Shown piece by piece: positions 8,984-18,470 of a stretch of DNA of 42,649 nucleotides. Origin of the DNA: Cyanobacteria bacterium SIG26 (lineage in GTDB: Bacteria > Cyanobacteriota > Vampirovibrionia > Gastranaerophilales > Gastranaerophilaceae); the NCBI GenBank assembly GCA_015152555.1, contig SUTS01000015.1, positions 1 to 42,649 of the forward strand, written 5' to 3'. Numbering within the stretch: the stretch's first letter is position 1; every line of letters begins with the position of its first letter. The notes under the pieces are model-generated. The model was given only the letters and a program-made list of their open reading frames with translations, was not told where the DNA came from and did not search any database. The position numbers were made by a program, and so were the translations under genes.

Positions 8984-10084
8984 ATGGTTAAACAAACATG
9001 CTTGCACGATAAACACGTTGAATTAGGAGCAAAAATGGTTGATTTTGCAGGTTGGCACATGCCTGTTCAATATTCATCAATCATTGAAGAACACAAAACA
9101 GTCAGAGAGGCTGTAGGTTTATTCGATGTTTCTCACATGGGCGAAGTTTTTGTTTCAGGAAAAGATGCAACAGAATTTTTAAACAAAATTGTTCCGCAAA
9201 GTATTGACAAACTCGAATATGAAAAGGCTGTTTATTGCCAACTACCAAACAAAAACGGTGGTTTAATCGATGATTTAATAATATATAAATTAGGAATTGA
9301 ACAATATCTAATAATTTGTAACGCATCAAGGGTAGATGAGGATATAAATTGGATTTCAATAAATAAAGGCGATATGGACGTAACAATTGACAACCAATCC
9401 CATAATTATTCACTACTTGCAATACAAGGACCAAAAGCCATCGATGTTGTAAAAAAGATGGGATACAACATATCGGATCAAAAATCATTTACAATAAAAC
9501 CGGCAACAATAGAAGGCTTAAAACTTTTGGTATCAAGAACCGGTTATACAGGAGAAGATGGCTTTGAATTGATGGTTGAAAACAAAGATGCAGGATACCT
9601 TTGGGATAAAATATTAGAAAAAGGTCAAGAATTTGGAATAAAACCTATCGGACTTGGAGCCCGAGATACATTAAGGCTTGAAGCAGCATTACATTTATAC
9701 GGCAATGACTTAGATGAAACAACAACACCTATCGAAGCCGGCTTAACATGGTCTGTACCTAAAGACAAAGTTGCAGACTACAACGGCAAAGATATTATTA
9801 TGGGACAAATAGCAAACGGTGTTAATAAAAAACTTGTCGGATTTAGAATGCTAGGTAAAAATATTGCACGACACGAATATGAAGTTTATTACAACGGAGA
9901 AAAAGTCGGACACGTAACCAGTGGTGGGGTTTCGCCAACAACTGGTACGAATATCGGACTTGCTTATGTAAAAAATATTCCGGAAATTTGTACAGATACA
10001 ATTATTCAAGTTATGATAAGAGAAAAACTATACGATGCTCAAATCGTAAAACGACCATTTATTGAAAAAAGGAACAAAGTATAA
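8984..10084 (+). CDS. gcvT: Aminomethyltransferase, glycine cleavage T protein
   Basis: 366 aa, full length. It takes the aminomethyl group from lipoyl-GcvH and, with tetrahydrofolate, gives methylene-THF and ammonia. Family signatures: MVDFAGWHMPVQY near the start, LFDVSHMGE, the YLIICNASR folate/aminomethyl region, AIQGPKA, SRTGYTGEDGFEL, GLGARDTLRLEAAL and the C-terminal GHVTSGGVSPTTGTNIGLAYV. The ATG has a strong GAGGGGG box. It is the first gene of gcvT-gcvH-gcvPA. The 73-bp upstream gap contains a TTGACA (8927-8932) but no clear -10 element and no room for a glycine riboswitch. Confidence 0.96.
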   Translation: MVKQTCLHDKHVELGAKMVDFAGWHMPVQYSSIIEEHKTVREAVGLFDVSHMGEVFVSGKDATEFLNKIVPQSIDKLEYEKAVYCQLPNKNGGLIDDLIIYKLGIEQYLIICNASRVDEDINWISINKGDMDVTIDNQSHNYSLLAIQGPKAIDVVKKMGYNISDQKSFTIKPATIEGLKLLVSRTGYTGEDGFELMVENKDAGYLWDKILEKGQEFGIKPIGLGARDTLRLEAALHLYGNDLDETTTPIEAGLTWSVPKDKVADYNGKDIIMGQIANGVNKKLVGFRMLGKNIARHEYEVYYNGEKVGHVTSGGVSPTTGTNIGLAYVKNIPEICTDTIIQVMIREKLYDAQIVKRPFIEKRNKV

Positions 10085-10105
10085 AATATAAAGGAGAAAA
10101 TAAGA

Positions 10106-10486
10106 ATGGCTTTCAAAGAAGAAATGTTATGTTCAAAAACACATGAATATGTAGTAAAAGACGGAAATAAATATGTAATTGGTCTTACAGATTATGCCGT
10201 TGAACAATTAGGCGATATCGTATTTTTAGAATTGCCGGAAATTGATAGTGAATTCGGCAAGGGTGAAACCTTTGCAAATATTGAATCAGTAAAAGCAGCT
10301 TCTGAAATTTATATGCCAATTGGCGGTAAAGTAGTTGAAGTTAACGAGGCTCTTGTAGAAGCTCCGGAAACACTTAACGAAGATTGTTATGAAAACGGTT
10401 GGCTAATTAAAATTGAATCTGATTCAGCAGATGCTGATATGGAAGACTTATTATCATACACAGATTATAAAGAAGAATTGGAATAA
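10106..10486 (+). CDS. gcvH: Glycine cleavage system H protein
   Basis: 126 aa, normal length. It is the lipoyl carrier that shuttles the aminomethyl group between P and T proteins. The lipoylation site is Lys63 in NIESVKAASEIY, in the standard hairpin, followed by VEVNEALVEAPETLNEDCYENGWLIKI. An AAGGAG box precedes the ATG. It sits 21 nt after gcvT and 1 nt before gcvPA, so it is clearly co-transcribed. Confidence 0.96.
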   Translation: MAFKEEMLCSKTHEYVVKDGNKYVIGLTDYAVEQLGDIVFLELPEIDSEFGKGETFANIESVKAASEIYMPIGGKVVEVNEALVEAPETLNEDCYENGWLIKIESDSADADMEDLLSYTDYKEELE

Positions 10487-10487
10487 A

Positions 10488-11732
10488 ATGAAAAACTTTT
10501 TAGTACACAATGAAGAAACAATAAAACAAATGTGCCAAGACATTGGAATTAACAAGATAGAAGATCTATTTAAACAAATTCCACAAAATGTCAGAATGCA
10601 ATCATTAAATTTGCCGGATGGATTGAGTGAACTTGAGACACAACGCAAAATCAAAAATCTCGCAAAAGAAAACAAAACCGATTATGCGTGTTTCTTAGGG
10701 GGCGGAATTTACAACAAATTTATACCTGCTTGTATCGGACAAATTGCACAACGATTTGAGTTTAATACAGCATATACGCCATATCAACCTGAAATCTCGC
10801 AAGGAACACTACAAATTATGTATGAATTCCAAACGATGATTTGCAGATTAACTGGCATGGATATCGCTAATGCTACAGTTTATGATGCGGGAACAGCTTG
10901 CGCTGAAGCAATTTTAATGTCGTGCAGAATTTCAAAAAAAATGAAAGCCTGCGTATTAAATTGCATTAATCCGGAATATAAACAAATTATAAAAACATAT
11001 TCAGAGTCTCAATCAATCGAAGTGGATTGGGTTGATGAAATTCCTACAGAAACAAAAGATTATGCCTGTGTTTTAATACAAACTCCAAATTATTACGGTG
11101 AAATATTAAAGCCGAAACAAATTGATTGTTTATCTGTAGTATGTTGTGATATTTCATCTTTGGCATTATTAAAACCACCATCTGAATATGGAGCAGATAT
11201 TGTTGTCGGAGATATCCAGCCTTTGGGAATACCGATGAATTTTGGTGGCCCTAGTGCAGGATTTATGGCATGTTGCGAAAAATTCATGCGCCAACTACCT
11301 GGCAGACTTGCTGGAAGAACTCTTGATAAAGATGGAAAACAAGCATTTTGTTTGACCATCCAAACAAGAGAACAACATATTAAACGCGAAAAAGCAACAA
11401 GTAACATTTGCTCTAATCAAGCTCTTATTGGGCTTTGTGCAACGTTATACTTATCTGTTATGGGCGAGAAAGGCTTTAAACAAGCCGGTTATTTGTCAGC
11501 TAAAAATGCACATACTCTAGCAGACAAATTATCTGCAAAAAATTATAAAATACTTACAAAGAATTTCTTTAACGAATTTGTAGTTCAAGTTGAAGATGCA
11601 GATACTTATCTAACAAAATTGAAAGAAAATAAAATTCTCGGTGGAATAAAACTTAATAAAAACGAGGTTTTAGTTGCAACAACAGAAATGAACACCGATG
11701 AAGAAATTATAAAATATATAGAATCAATATAA
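10488..11732 (+). CDS. gcvPA: Glycine dehydrogenase (decarboxylating) subunit 1
   Basis: 414 aa; the alpha half of the two-subunit (PA/PB) P protein that decarboxylates glycine. Signatures: FLGGGIYNKFIPA, QGTLQIMYEFQTMICRLTGMDIANATVYDAGTA, GDIQPLGIPMNFGGPSAGF and KREKATSNICSNQALIGL. The start is the ATG at 10488, one nt after the gcvH stop; an earlier in-frame ATG at 10413 lies inside gcvH and is rejected. The PLP lysine of this enzyme lies in the PB subunit, whose gene is not next to it: a strong terminator follows at once. PB must be encoded elsewhere or the system is incomplete. Confidence 0.94.
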   Translation: MKNFLVHNEETIKQMCQDIGINKIEDLFKQIPQNVRMQSLNLPDGLSELETQRKIKNLAKENKTDYACFLGGGIYNKFIPACIGQIAQRFEFNTAYTPYQPEISQGTLQIMYEFQTMICRLTGMDIANATVYDAGTACAEAILMSCRISKKMKACVLNCINPEYKQIIKTYSESQSIEVDWVDEIPTETKDYACVLIQTPNYYGEILKPKQIDCLSVVCCDISSLALLKPPSEYGADIVVGDIQPLGIPMNFGGPSAGFMACCEKFMRQLPGRLAGRTLDKDGKQAFCLTIQTREQHIKREKATSNICSNQALIGLCATLYLSVMGEKGFKQAGYLSAKNAHTLADKLSAKNYKILTKNFFNEFVVQVEDADTYLTKLKENKILGGIKLNKNEVLVATTEMNTDEEIIKYIESI

Positions 11733-11737
11733 AATAA

Positions 11738-11771
11738 AATAAGCGGGACAAACCTCCCGCTTATTTTTTAT
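11738..11771 (+). terminator. Terminator of the gcvTH-PA operon
   Basis: AATAAGCGGGA pairs with TCCCGCTTATT around a short loop, followed by a T-run. Strong rho-independent hairpin. Confidence 0.9.
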
Positions 11772-11822
11772 AAATTTAAATAATAACATAATGCAGTACT
11801 ATTATTTTTTCTATTTTTAAGG

Positions 11823-11857
11823 TATAATTAAACTAGAGAGTTTTAGACATTGGAGAG
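11823..11857 (+). promoter_or_regulatory. Possible ftsH promoter -10 and ribosome site
   Basis: TATAAT at 11823-11828 and GGAGAGG at about 11852-11858 precede the ftsH ATG (11866). No convincing -35 hexamer is visible. Confidence 0.4.
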
Positions 11858-11865
11858 GTTATTAT

Positions 11866-13764
11866 ATGAATAAAAGTCAATCAATGAGTATGTATGTTAT
11901 TTTGGCAATTATTGTAATCACATTTATTTCAACAATTGCAATGAAAGGCCCTTTAACAAACACTTCAGAAATTTCATACACCAACTTTTTACAACGATTA
12001 GAAAATAAAGAATTTTCAAAAATCCAAAAATTTGAAGATGTTATAATTGCGGTACCTAAAGATCAACCGGCACCTAAAATTGACGAAAACTCAAATAAAA
12101 TTTCTCCATTTTTAACAGCTACAAATGAAAGCGCACAAGTACCGCTTTATCAATATAAAGTGCAAATTCCTACAAATGATCCTGAATTAATGGATAAATT
12201 AAACGCTTCAGAAGCTGACATAACCGTAAAAAAAGCTCCTGAATCCAATCAATTGGCAGGCAATATCGGAACATTTATAATTGTATTATTTGCTATCATT
12301 TCTCTTGGATTAATGATAAAAGCAATTCAAGCCGGAGGCTCTCAGGCAATGTCTTTTGGTAAAAGTAAAGCCAAAATGCTTTTAGACAGCAAGGTTAAAA
12401 CTACATTCAATGATGTTGCAGGAATTGACGAGGAGAAAAAAGAACTTGAAGAAATCGTTGACTTTTTGAAAAACGGCGAAAAATATATGAAATTAGGCGC
12501 AAAAATCCCTAAAGGCGTATTATTAGTTGGACCTCCTGGTACAGGTAAAACATTAATGGCTAAAGCAGTTGCTGGCGAAGCTAGCGTACCGTTTTTCTCA
12601 ATTTCCGGTTCGGATTTTGTGGAAATGTTTGTCGGTGTTGGTGCAAGCCGTGTAAGAGATTTGTTTGAACAAGCAAAAAAACATCAACCTTGTATTATTT
12701 TTATCGACGAAATTGATGCGGTAGGTCGTCAACGTGGAGCCGGACTAGGTGGTGGGCACGATGAAAGAGAACAAACACTTAACCAATTACTTGTTGAAAT
12801 GGATGGGTTTGATGTTAACACAAATATCATAGTTATTGCGGCAACAAACAGGCCTGACATTTTAGATAACGCTCTATTAAGACCTGGAAGATTTGATCGA
12901 CAAATTTATATCAATGCTCCTGATGTAAAAGGTAGAGAACAGATTTTAGAAGTACACGCTAAAAATAAAAAATTAGATAAAGACGTTGATTTGAAAATTT
13001 TAGCAAAAAGAACCCCTGGTTTTACCGGTGCAGATTTGCAAAATTTATTAAACGAATCCGCTCTACTTGCTGCCAGAAACAATGAAACAAAAATCACGAT
13101 GGAAGATATTGATCGTTCAATTGACAGAGTTGTAGCAGGGGTGGAAAAACGCAGCAAGGTTATGACTGACGCAGATAAAGAATTAACCTCATATCACGAA
13201 GTTGGTCACGCTCTAATCGACAAACTCTTACCTGATGCAAACGAGCTACACAAAGTTTCTATTATCCCTCGCGGAATGGCTTTAGGAGTTACTTGGACAA
13301 GACCAAAAGATGAAACCGTACACGTAAGCAAAGCCAAATTATTAGCAAAAATCGCAGTGTCATTAGGTGGCCGCGCAGCAGAAGAAATAGTTTATGGTAA
13401 AGAAAATGTAAGCACTGGTGCATCACAAGACCTTAAAAACGTTACGGATATGGCTCGTAAAATGGTTACAGCTTGGGGTATGTCAGAAAAATTAGGCAAT
13501 ATGGCATACGGCAAAAACCAAGAAAATGTATTTATGGGCAGAGATTTTGGTCATCAAAGAGATTATTCCGAACAGGTAGCTTATGAAATCGATCAAGAAA
13601 TCAAACGAATCGTTGATGAAAGATATGAACTTGCTAAAAAATTATTAAGCGAAAATCGTGATATGTTGGAAAAAATTTCTAAAGAATTATTAGAAAAAGA
13701 AACAATTGACGAAAAAGAATTTGAGCAGATTATGGAAGACGTAAAAGGTGAAAGAAACAGTTAA
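11866..13764 (+). CDS. ftsH: ATP-dependent zinc metalloprotease FtsH
   Basis: 632 aa, normal length. Membrane-anchored AAA+ protease degrading unassembled membrane proteins and selected regulators. Two transmembrane helices (about 8-26 and 134-154) flank a periplasmic domain. Walker A GPPGTGKT (222-229), Walker [11 protein letters not shown] (to about 285), second region of homology [18 protein letters not shown], and the zinc site His444-Glu-Val-Gly-His448 (HExxH; the common form is HEAGH). The downstream [16 protein letters not shown] carries the third zinc ligand Asp. The stop codon lies inside the following gene (17-nt overlap), so ftsH leads a three-gene operon with corrinoid iron-sulfur protein homologues, an odd pairing. 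Confidence 0.96.
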   Translation: MNKSQSMSMYVILAIIVITFISTIAMKGPLTNTSEISYTNFLQRLENKEFSKIQKFEDVIIAVPKDQPAPKIDENSNKISPFLTATNESAQVPLYQYKVQIPTNDPELMDKLNASEADITVKKAPESNQLAGNIGTFIIVLFAIISLGLMIKAIQAGGSQAMSFGKSKAKMLLDSKVKTTFNDVAGIDEEKKELEEIVDFLKNGEKYMKLGAKIPKGVLLVGPPGTGKTLMAKAVAGEASVPFFSISGSDFVEMFVGVGASRVRDLFEQAKKHQPCIIFIDEIDAVGRQRGAGLGGGHDEREQTLNQLLVEMDGFDVNTNIIVIAATNRPDILDNALLRPGRFDRQIYINAPDVKGREQILEVHAKNKKLDKDVDLKILAKRTPGFTGADLQNLLNESALLAARNNETKITMEDIDRSIDRVVAGVEKRSKVMTDADKELTSYHEVGHALIDKLLPDANELHKVSIIPRGMALGVTWTRPKDETVHVSKAKLLAKIAVSLGGRAAEEIVYGKENVSTGASQDLKNVTDMARKMVTAWGMSEKLGNMAYGKNQENVFMGRDFGHQRDYSEQVAYEIDQEIKRIVDERYELAKKLLSENRDMLEKISKELLEKETIDEKEFEQIMEDVKGERNS

Positions 13765-14485
13765 ATTTGCACAAATTATAAACATATTTAGTCCGGAGGC
13801 AACTACACCTCCGGATATAAATTTTGACCAAATAAACTGTGATATTATCGCGCTCAAATTCAATATTGAAAATCTAAACCAGATTTCCATTGCTATAGAA
13901 ATTTTAAAAAATTCACTTCCAAAAATCAAACAGGCACTAATGATTCAGGGATGCGAAGATGATGAAATTGATAAAATTTTAATTCCAGAGCTGATTAAAA
14001 ACTTAGATAGGGAAAACTGCATAATATCTTATGCAAATGAAACTACTTATAAAAACATTATTCCACAAGCGATTGATGGAAACCATTATGTTGTACTAAA
14101 AACACCAATAGACATAAATTTAGCAAAAGAATTAAATATATTAGCAACTGATATGGGGTTAGAATTAAATCGAATAATTATGAATACAGATATTGGCGGG
14201 CTTGGTTATGGCTTTGAATACGGATTTAGTATGATGGAAAAAATAAAACAAGAAGCCGCAAAAGGAGATGAATATTTAGATTTACCAATACTTTCTGATG
14301 TTTCTACAGAATCTCTAAAAACAAAAGAAGCTAAATCAAACGAATTTTCAGATAGTTGGGGAGATTTAAATACTCGAGCAAAAATGATTGAATTATCGGC
14401 CTGCGCAGGAGTAATATCAGCAGGCGCTAATATCATTACGGTACATTTCCCTGAAAATATACCTATACTGAAAGGTTTGGTGTAA
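13748..14485 (+). CDS. Corrinoid Fe-S protein small/delta subunit-like (CdhD/AcsD family)
   Basis: 245 aa; GTG start at 13748, overlapping the end of ftsH by 17 nt in another frame. The block [20 protein letters not shown] and the following [17 protein letters not shown] match the TIM-barrel delta/small subunit of the corrinoid iron-sulfur protein that passes methyl groups to acetyl-CoA synthase. The ending ([19 protein letters not shown]) also fits. It is shorter than AcsD/CdhD (usually over 300 aa), with a reduced N-terminal part. No CODH/ACS catalytic subunit is present in the window. The role is probably methyl transfer between folate and a corrinoid, but the acceptor is unknown (inference). 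Confidence 0.75.
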   Translation: MKETVKFAQIINIFSPEATTPPDINFDQINCDIIALKFNIENLNQISIAIEILKNSLPKIKQALMIQGCEDDEIDKILIPELIKNLDRENCIISYANETTYKNIIPQAIDGNHYVVLKTPIDINLAKELNILATDMGLELNRIIMNTDIGGLGYGFEYGFSMMEKIKQEAAKGDEYLDLPILSDVSTESLKTKEAKSNEFSDSWGDLNTRAKMIELSACAGVISAGANIITVHFPENIPILKGLV

Positions 14486-14487
14486 GA

Positions 14488-15615
14488 ATGGAAATGACAG
14501 GACTACAAATTTTTAAATATTTACCGGCAGCAAAAAAAGAAGAACACACAAACTGTAAAACCTGCGGTTGCCCAACCTGTATGGCTTTTGCATTAAAACT
14601 TGCAAAACAAAACATTGAAATTGATAAATGTCCATATATTAAAAGTGAATTAAAAGAGCAATATTTACATAGTATAAAACATCCGCAAAAAACAATAGAA
14701 TTTTGTGGACTAAAAATCGGAGGAGAAAATGTTTTGTACAGACACGAAAAAACATTCATAAATCCAACGATTTTTGCACTTGTTGTTGATTGTGAAAAAC
14801 CTGATTTTCAAGAAAAGATCAACCGAATTGACCGATTTGCAATCAAAGGTGTTAATAATATTTTAAAAATAGATTTAATAATTTTGAAAAACCAAAAAGA
14901 TAACAACTTACCCAAAACAGAAATCCCCACAATTAGTTTCGAGGATTTTAACGACCTGGAAATCAAACAAATACAAAACTCTGATTTTAAAAAGACCAAA
15001 GAAGAACTAATAACAACTCGTAAAAAGGCTATTTTAGAAAAAGATGATGATTTTTCAAATCCTGTTGCAGTCTGGATGGGAGCAAAAAACATACAGGAAA
15101 TTTGCGCAGAAACAAGCTATTTTATTTGTAAATATGCTAATATGCTTATATTTGAAACTTTTAGCGAAGAATTATTTTCAACAATTTTAAGATTAAGGCA
15201 AAACATATTCACCGATCCGCAAAAGCCACTACAAGTTGACTCTAATTTATATGAATTCAACAATCCGGATAAAAACTCTTTAATATTTTTAACAACAAAT
15301 TTTGCACTGACTTATTTTGCAGTAGCAAACGAACTGGAAGGTCTCAAAACCCCAGCACACTTAATTGTTATACCTGCAGATGGTATGAGTGTCTTAACAG
15401 CATGGTCTGCCGAAAAATTCACTGCAAACATAGTGTCAAAAACTATTGACAAATTAGATATAAGAAATAAAATCAAAACTCGTAAAATAATTATCCCCGG
15501 CTTATTATCACACATGATAGACGAACTTAAAGAAGCAGTACCTGATTTTGAATTCATTGAAGGAACTAAAGAAGCTTCTGCTATAAGAGAATTTGTTAAA
15601 AATTTAAAATTATAA
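14488..15615 (+). CDS. Corrinoid Fe-S protein large/gamma subunit-like (CdhE/AcsC family)
   Basis: 375 aa, starting 2 nt after the delta-like gene. The N-terminal 4Fe-4S domain has Cys23-x2-Cys26-x4-Cys31-x16-Cys48 (KTCGCPTCMAFALKLA ... CPY), as in AcsC/CdhE, where it reduces the corrinoid. The C-terminal cobalamin-binding part is recognisable: VIPADGMSVLTAWSAEKFTA and KTRKIIIPGLLSHMIDELKE with EGTKEASAIREF. It is somewhat shorter than the family norm (about 440-450 aa), with shortening in the middle barrel. Together with the previous gene it could form a complete corrinoid iron-sulfur heterodimer. It ends 10 bp from the convergent GH13 gene with no visible terminator. Confidence 0.8.
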   Translation: MEMTGLQIFKYLPAAKKEEHTNCKTCGCPTCMAFALKLAKQNIEIDKCPYIKSELKEQYLHSIKHPQKTIEFCGLKIGGENVLYRHEKTFINPTIFALVVDCEKPDFQEKINRIDRFAIKGVNNILKIDLIILKNQKDNNLPKTEIPTISFEDFNDLEIKQIQNSDFKKTKEELITTRKKAILEKDDDFSNPVAVWMGAKNIQEICAETSYFICKYANMLIFETFSEELFSTILRLRQNIFTDPQKPLQVDSNLYEFNNPDKNSLIFLTTNFALTYFAVANELEGLKTPAHLIVIPADGMSVLTAWSAEKFTANIVSKTIDKLDIRNKIKTRKIIIPGLLSHMIDELKEAVPDFEFIEGTKEASAIREFVKNLKL

Positions 15616-15625
15616 CCGCAAAAAT

Positions 15626-17173
15626 TTATAATAACTCGTGTATAATTATCACAACAGTTTCACCCGGATTTAAATCTAAAATAAGTTTACCGCGCTTGAC
15701 TTCAGGCATTTTTGTTATTTTGATGGGCAAAAGATTTTGTCGTTTTGGATTAAATTTTGGGACCCTTACACTTACATTCATGGATTTTTCATAGTCTAAA
15801 TTCCCGATTGTTATAACCTTTTTAATATTATTTTCAAATTTATAAGCAAAAACTTTATTATTTGACGTTTTTAACGGAGTAAAAACACCTTCATTCAACA
15901 ACGGTAACAAACTATTTTTAACATCATTACCTAATAAAAAATCATTTTTTAATTCATTATACTTACCTCCGGGCTTTCTTGATAAATTAAAAATATCAAT
16001 TTTACCCCGATGCGAAAAATATGTATCATCGTCAGTATAAGAACTTGGGGCTAATTTATTCCCATTTTTATACAAATAATCATCCCCGGTTTGAAACCCA
16101 TCAACAAAATATGAATTTATTGGTAAAGTTGCACTCATCCAAATAATTCTTTCACTAAGATTTTTCCCTTTCAAAATAATTGGACTTACTTCGTCGTGAG
16201 TAGTAAAACTACCAATAACAGCTTTTTTGTCTTTAAATTTCTTCAAATTAGCTAACGTTGTTTCTATAGTTTTATATAACTGTTTTGAAGATTTCCAATC
16301 TTTTATATCGAAAAATGAGCCATAATAACCATCAAAACCTGCATCCAACAACTTATCATACGGGGTAAACACTGCCTGCGGAGAAATAGCGCTGTGCCAA
16401 GACTCCGAAGATTCCGCAAGCCACAAAAATTCCGGATCTTTTGTGCGAGAATATTCAATCAACTCTTTCCAAAAACTTGCAGGTTTTGAATGAGCTACAT
16501 CAGCCCTTATACCATCAACCCCCAAAGACAACATATATTTAACAAAATCTTTATACAAGCTATAAACATTTGTTTCAATTTTATCATCAGTACCTGCATT
16601 CAAAAGACGAACATCTGTCCAATCCGCAGGAATAATGGGTTCTCCATTAGAATTTGTCACAAATAAATCCGGACGCTCCAAAAACAAATCATAAGATGCA
16701 CAAGCCGGAATATCTACAATAACACGAATATTACGTTTGTGAGCCTCTTTTATGAATAATTTAGCCTGTTGTTCAGGTGTCAAATCAGAATTTTTATCAA
16801 TTAATTCAGGATTTAAAGAATCAAAATCTGCGGCGGCATACAAACTACCTGCAGTACCTAAAGCCTTTAATTTTCCAACAGGTGTTATCGGCAAAATATG
16901 TAAAGTATTTATGCCTAAATTCTTCAACTCATCCAAACGCTCAATCGCATTTAAAAAAGTACCCCTAATTTCACCTTTATCTTCTTGAATAAAACCATCA
17001 TTATCATAATCTTTTGAATTAAAAGATCTGATATTAATCTCCTTTATAAGCGAATCATTATTTAGAAACATGGTCCTTAAATCATTTTTCCAATAATCTT
17101 GTAATGCAAAAGAAACAGTACAAGACATCGAAAACAACGCATAAAAAATAACAAAATTTCTAAATAATTTCAT
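15626..17173 (-). CDS. Secreted GH13 alpha-amylase family enzyme
   Basis: 515 aa with an N-terminal signal peptide (KLFRNFVIFYALFSMSCTVSFA). A Cys at residue 18 is not in a clear lipobox context. GH13 (beta/alpha)8 barrel: early region LKNLGINTLHILPITPVG, nucleophile Asp225 in GVDGIRADVAH, acid/base Glu254 in FLWLAES and transition-state Asp327 in FTTHDE, so the catalytic triad is intact. The C-terminal beta domain is small. It probably acts on alpha-glucans in the periplasm or outside, feeding the glycogen enzymes encoded nearby (inference). Ribosome site GGAGGAG; 31 bp downstream of the LysM membrane protein, likely in one unit. Confidence 0.87.
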   Translation of the reverse strand: MKLFRNFVIFYALFSMSCTVSFALQDYWKNDLRTMFLNNDSLIKEINIRSFNSKDYDNDGFIQEDKGEIRGTFLNAIERLDELKNLGINTLHILPITPVGKLKALGTAGSLYAAADFDSLNPELIDKNSDLTPEQQAKLFIKEAHKRNIRVIVDIPACASYDLFLERPDLFVTNSNGEPIIPADWTDVRLLNAGTDDKIETNVYSLYKDFVKYMLSLGVDGIRADVAHSKPASFWKELIEYSRTKDPEFLWLAESSESWHSAISPQAVFTPYDKLLDAGFDGYYGSFFDIKDWKSSKQLYKTIETTLANLKKFKDKKAVIGSFTTHDEVSPIILKGKNLSERIIWMSATLPINSYFVDGFQTGDDYLYKNGNKLAPSSYTDDDTYFSHRGKIDIFNLSRKPGGKYNELKNDFLLGNDVKNSLLPLLNEGVFTPLKTSNNKVFAYKFENNIKKVITIGNLDYEKSMNVSVRVPKFNPKRQNLLPIKITKMPEVKRGKLILDLNPGETVVIIIHELL

Positions 17174-17204
17174 AACTCCTCCTTAATATAAGTTTTAATT
17201 AAAA

Positions 17205-17870
17205 TTAAGGTAACCACAATTCCTGATCTATATTAATTCGGTCTAAAGTTTTCAAATTATTAGCTTTTATAATTGCCTGTTCTCTTTCTGGAGAATAAGA
17301 ACCATAATGTTTTTTAATAATACTTTCGCCTGTGTCACCTGATTTGACAACATATTTTTTCATTTTAGACTTGTCAACCACAGGAGCCGGAGTTGACTCA
17401 ACAACAGGTTCTTGAATATTTTTTTCAACTTGAGAAACAATATTATCTTCTTCTGTTGGTATGTGAACACGATTTTGCAACTCTTCTTGAGCCATATCAG
17501 CTTGTTCTTCTAATGTTACCTCAACTGCAGACTCCGATGTAATTAAAGTGGCATCAGAAACTTGTGAATGTCTTGCCATATAAGAGTTTATCCCCCAAAA
17601 TACCAAAACTGTTGAAATAACCCCTGCAATAAAGCCAAATACAACACAAGCAACCGGCGAATTTGTACTAAATTGAGTTGTTTTAAAATTCTGCCACAAT
17701 AAATCAATTTCTTGAGATTTATTAGTAGACTCTTGTTCATCTTCCACAAAAGCCTCCGGCCTGTAATATTCTACAATCCCGTCCTGATTTTGTTGTTCTT
17801 TCGCTAATTGTTCTATAACTTCAATTGACTCTTTTGAAAGAGTTGATCTTCTTATTGTCGAACTTTTCAT
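17205..17870 (-). CDS. Single-pass membrane protein with C-terminal LysM domain
   Basis: 221 aa. A charged, likely cytoplasmic N-terminal part (1-70) is followed by one hydrophobic segment (about 73-97, ACVVFGFIAGVISTVLVFWGI), an acidic Glu-rich linker and a C-terminal LysM domain (about 168-221: YVVKSGDTGESIIKKHYG ... IIKANNL ... INIDQELWLP) that would bind peptidoglycan in the periplasm. No enzyme domain is visible. It may tether the inner membrane to the wall. It is the first gene of a probable unit with the secreted GH13 gene and has a good promoter upstream. Confidence 0.8.
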   Translation of the reverse strand: MKSSTIRRSTLSKESIEVIEQLAKEQQNQDGIVEYYRPEAFVEDEQESTNKSQEIDLLWQNFKTTQFSTNSPVACVVFGFIAGVISTVLVFWGINSYMARHSQVSDATLITSESAVEVTLEEQADMAQEELQNRVHIPTEEDNIVSQVEKNIQEPVVESTPAPVVDKSKMKKYVVKSGDTGESIIKKHYGSYSPEREQAIIKANNLKTLDRINIDQELWLP

Positions 17871-17901
17871 AAATATACCTCACTATCCCTTATTAAAAAT
17901 A

Positions 17902-17930
17902 ATAATATCACGAAAAACCCGAGTATTCAA
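17902..17930 (-). promoter_or_regulatory. Sigma-70-type promoter of the LysM membrane protein gene
   Basis: On the minus strand TTGAAT (17930-17925), a 17-bp spacer, and TATTAT (17907-17902) with a TG one base before it. Good match to a vegetative promoter, 32 bp upstream of the start codon. Confidence 0.6.
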
Positions 17931-17953
17931 GATTTTGTAAATATTGTCTCATT

Positions 17954-17988
17954 AAAAAAGCCACCAACCTCATAGATTGGTGGCTTTA
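17954..17988 (-). terminator. Terminator of the HU gene
   Basis: AAAGCCACCAA pairs with TTGGTGGCTTT around a short loop; on the minus strand a T-run follows. Strong rho-independent hairpin. Confidence 0.9.
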
Positions 17989-18007
17989 GACTTATATTAA
18001 GCAAAAA

Positions 18008-18280
18008 CTACTTAACTGCATCTTTGAATTTTTTACCAGCTGAGAAAGCAGGAACTGTTTTAGCAGCGATTTTTAAAGCTGCACCAGTTTGAGGGTTTCT
18101 GCCAGTTCTAGCAGCTCTTTTGCGAGCTTCGAAAGTACCGAAACCAACTAAAGTTACTTTTTTACCTTTAGAAACTGTTTTTTGGATTGTGTCCAAAGTA
18201 GCTGCTAAAATATCAGCAGTAGCTTTTTGAGAAACTTTTGCTTTTTTTGACACTTCTTTTACTAATTCTTCTTTGTTCAT
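18008..18280 (-). CDS. hup: HU-family DNA-binding protein
   Basis: 90 aa, exact family length. Nucleoid-associated dimer that bends DNA. Signatures: MNKEELVKEVSKKA at the start, VTLVGFGTFEARKRAARTGRNPQTG (the DNA-binding arm with the Pro-containing tip) and the ending VPAFSAGKKFKDAVK. Strong GAAGGAGG ribosome site and a near-consensus promoter upstream suggest high expression. Confidence 0.97.
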   Translation of the reverse strand: MNKEELVKEVSKKAKVSQKATADILAATLDTIQKTVSKGKKVTLVGFGTFEARKRAARTGRNPQTGAALKIAAKTVPAFSAGKKFKDAVK

Positions 18281-18356
18281 TACGAACCTCCTTCTTCCTT
18301 TATCCTACGGACTACTTAATACCATTTCCCGCAGAATTTGTGTAATCGACAAATTC

Positions 18357-18384
18357 ATTATAACACTTTTAGCAGTGATGTCAA
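18357..18384 (-). promoter_or_regulatory. Strong sigma-70-type promoter of the HU gene
   Basis: On the minus strand a perfect TTGACA (18384-18379), a 16-bp spacer and a perfect TATAAT (18362-18357), 77 bp before the start codon. Confidence 0.8.
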
Positions 18385-18470
18385 GGGTTTTAGAGAATTA
18401 ATTTCCGACAAACCCAGATATAGTGTATATCCTACAATATATAGCCCGTAAAACCCAAGTAGGACGGGGG

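Noticed and set aside
9102..9488. Antisense open frame of 128 codons within gcvT
   Set aside because: It is opposite a clear full-length gcvT, no ribosome site, and the protein is low-complexity hydrophobic.
10413..10487. Upstream ATG extending gcvPA by 25 codons
   Set aside because: It lies inside gcvH in another frame; the extra residues do not match the family and the ATG at 10488 follows the gcvH stop.
12906..13157. Antisense frame of 83 codons within ftsH
   Set aside because: Shadow of ftsH codons; no independent support.
15600..15640. Terminator between the corrinoid protein and GH13 genes
   Set aside because: Only about 10 bp separate the two stops and no stem-loop with T-run is visible.
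18421..18470. Weak CCCGT/ACGGG stem as terminator of the SpoIID gene
   Set aside because: Only 5 bp with a long loop and no T-run.
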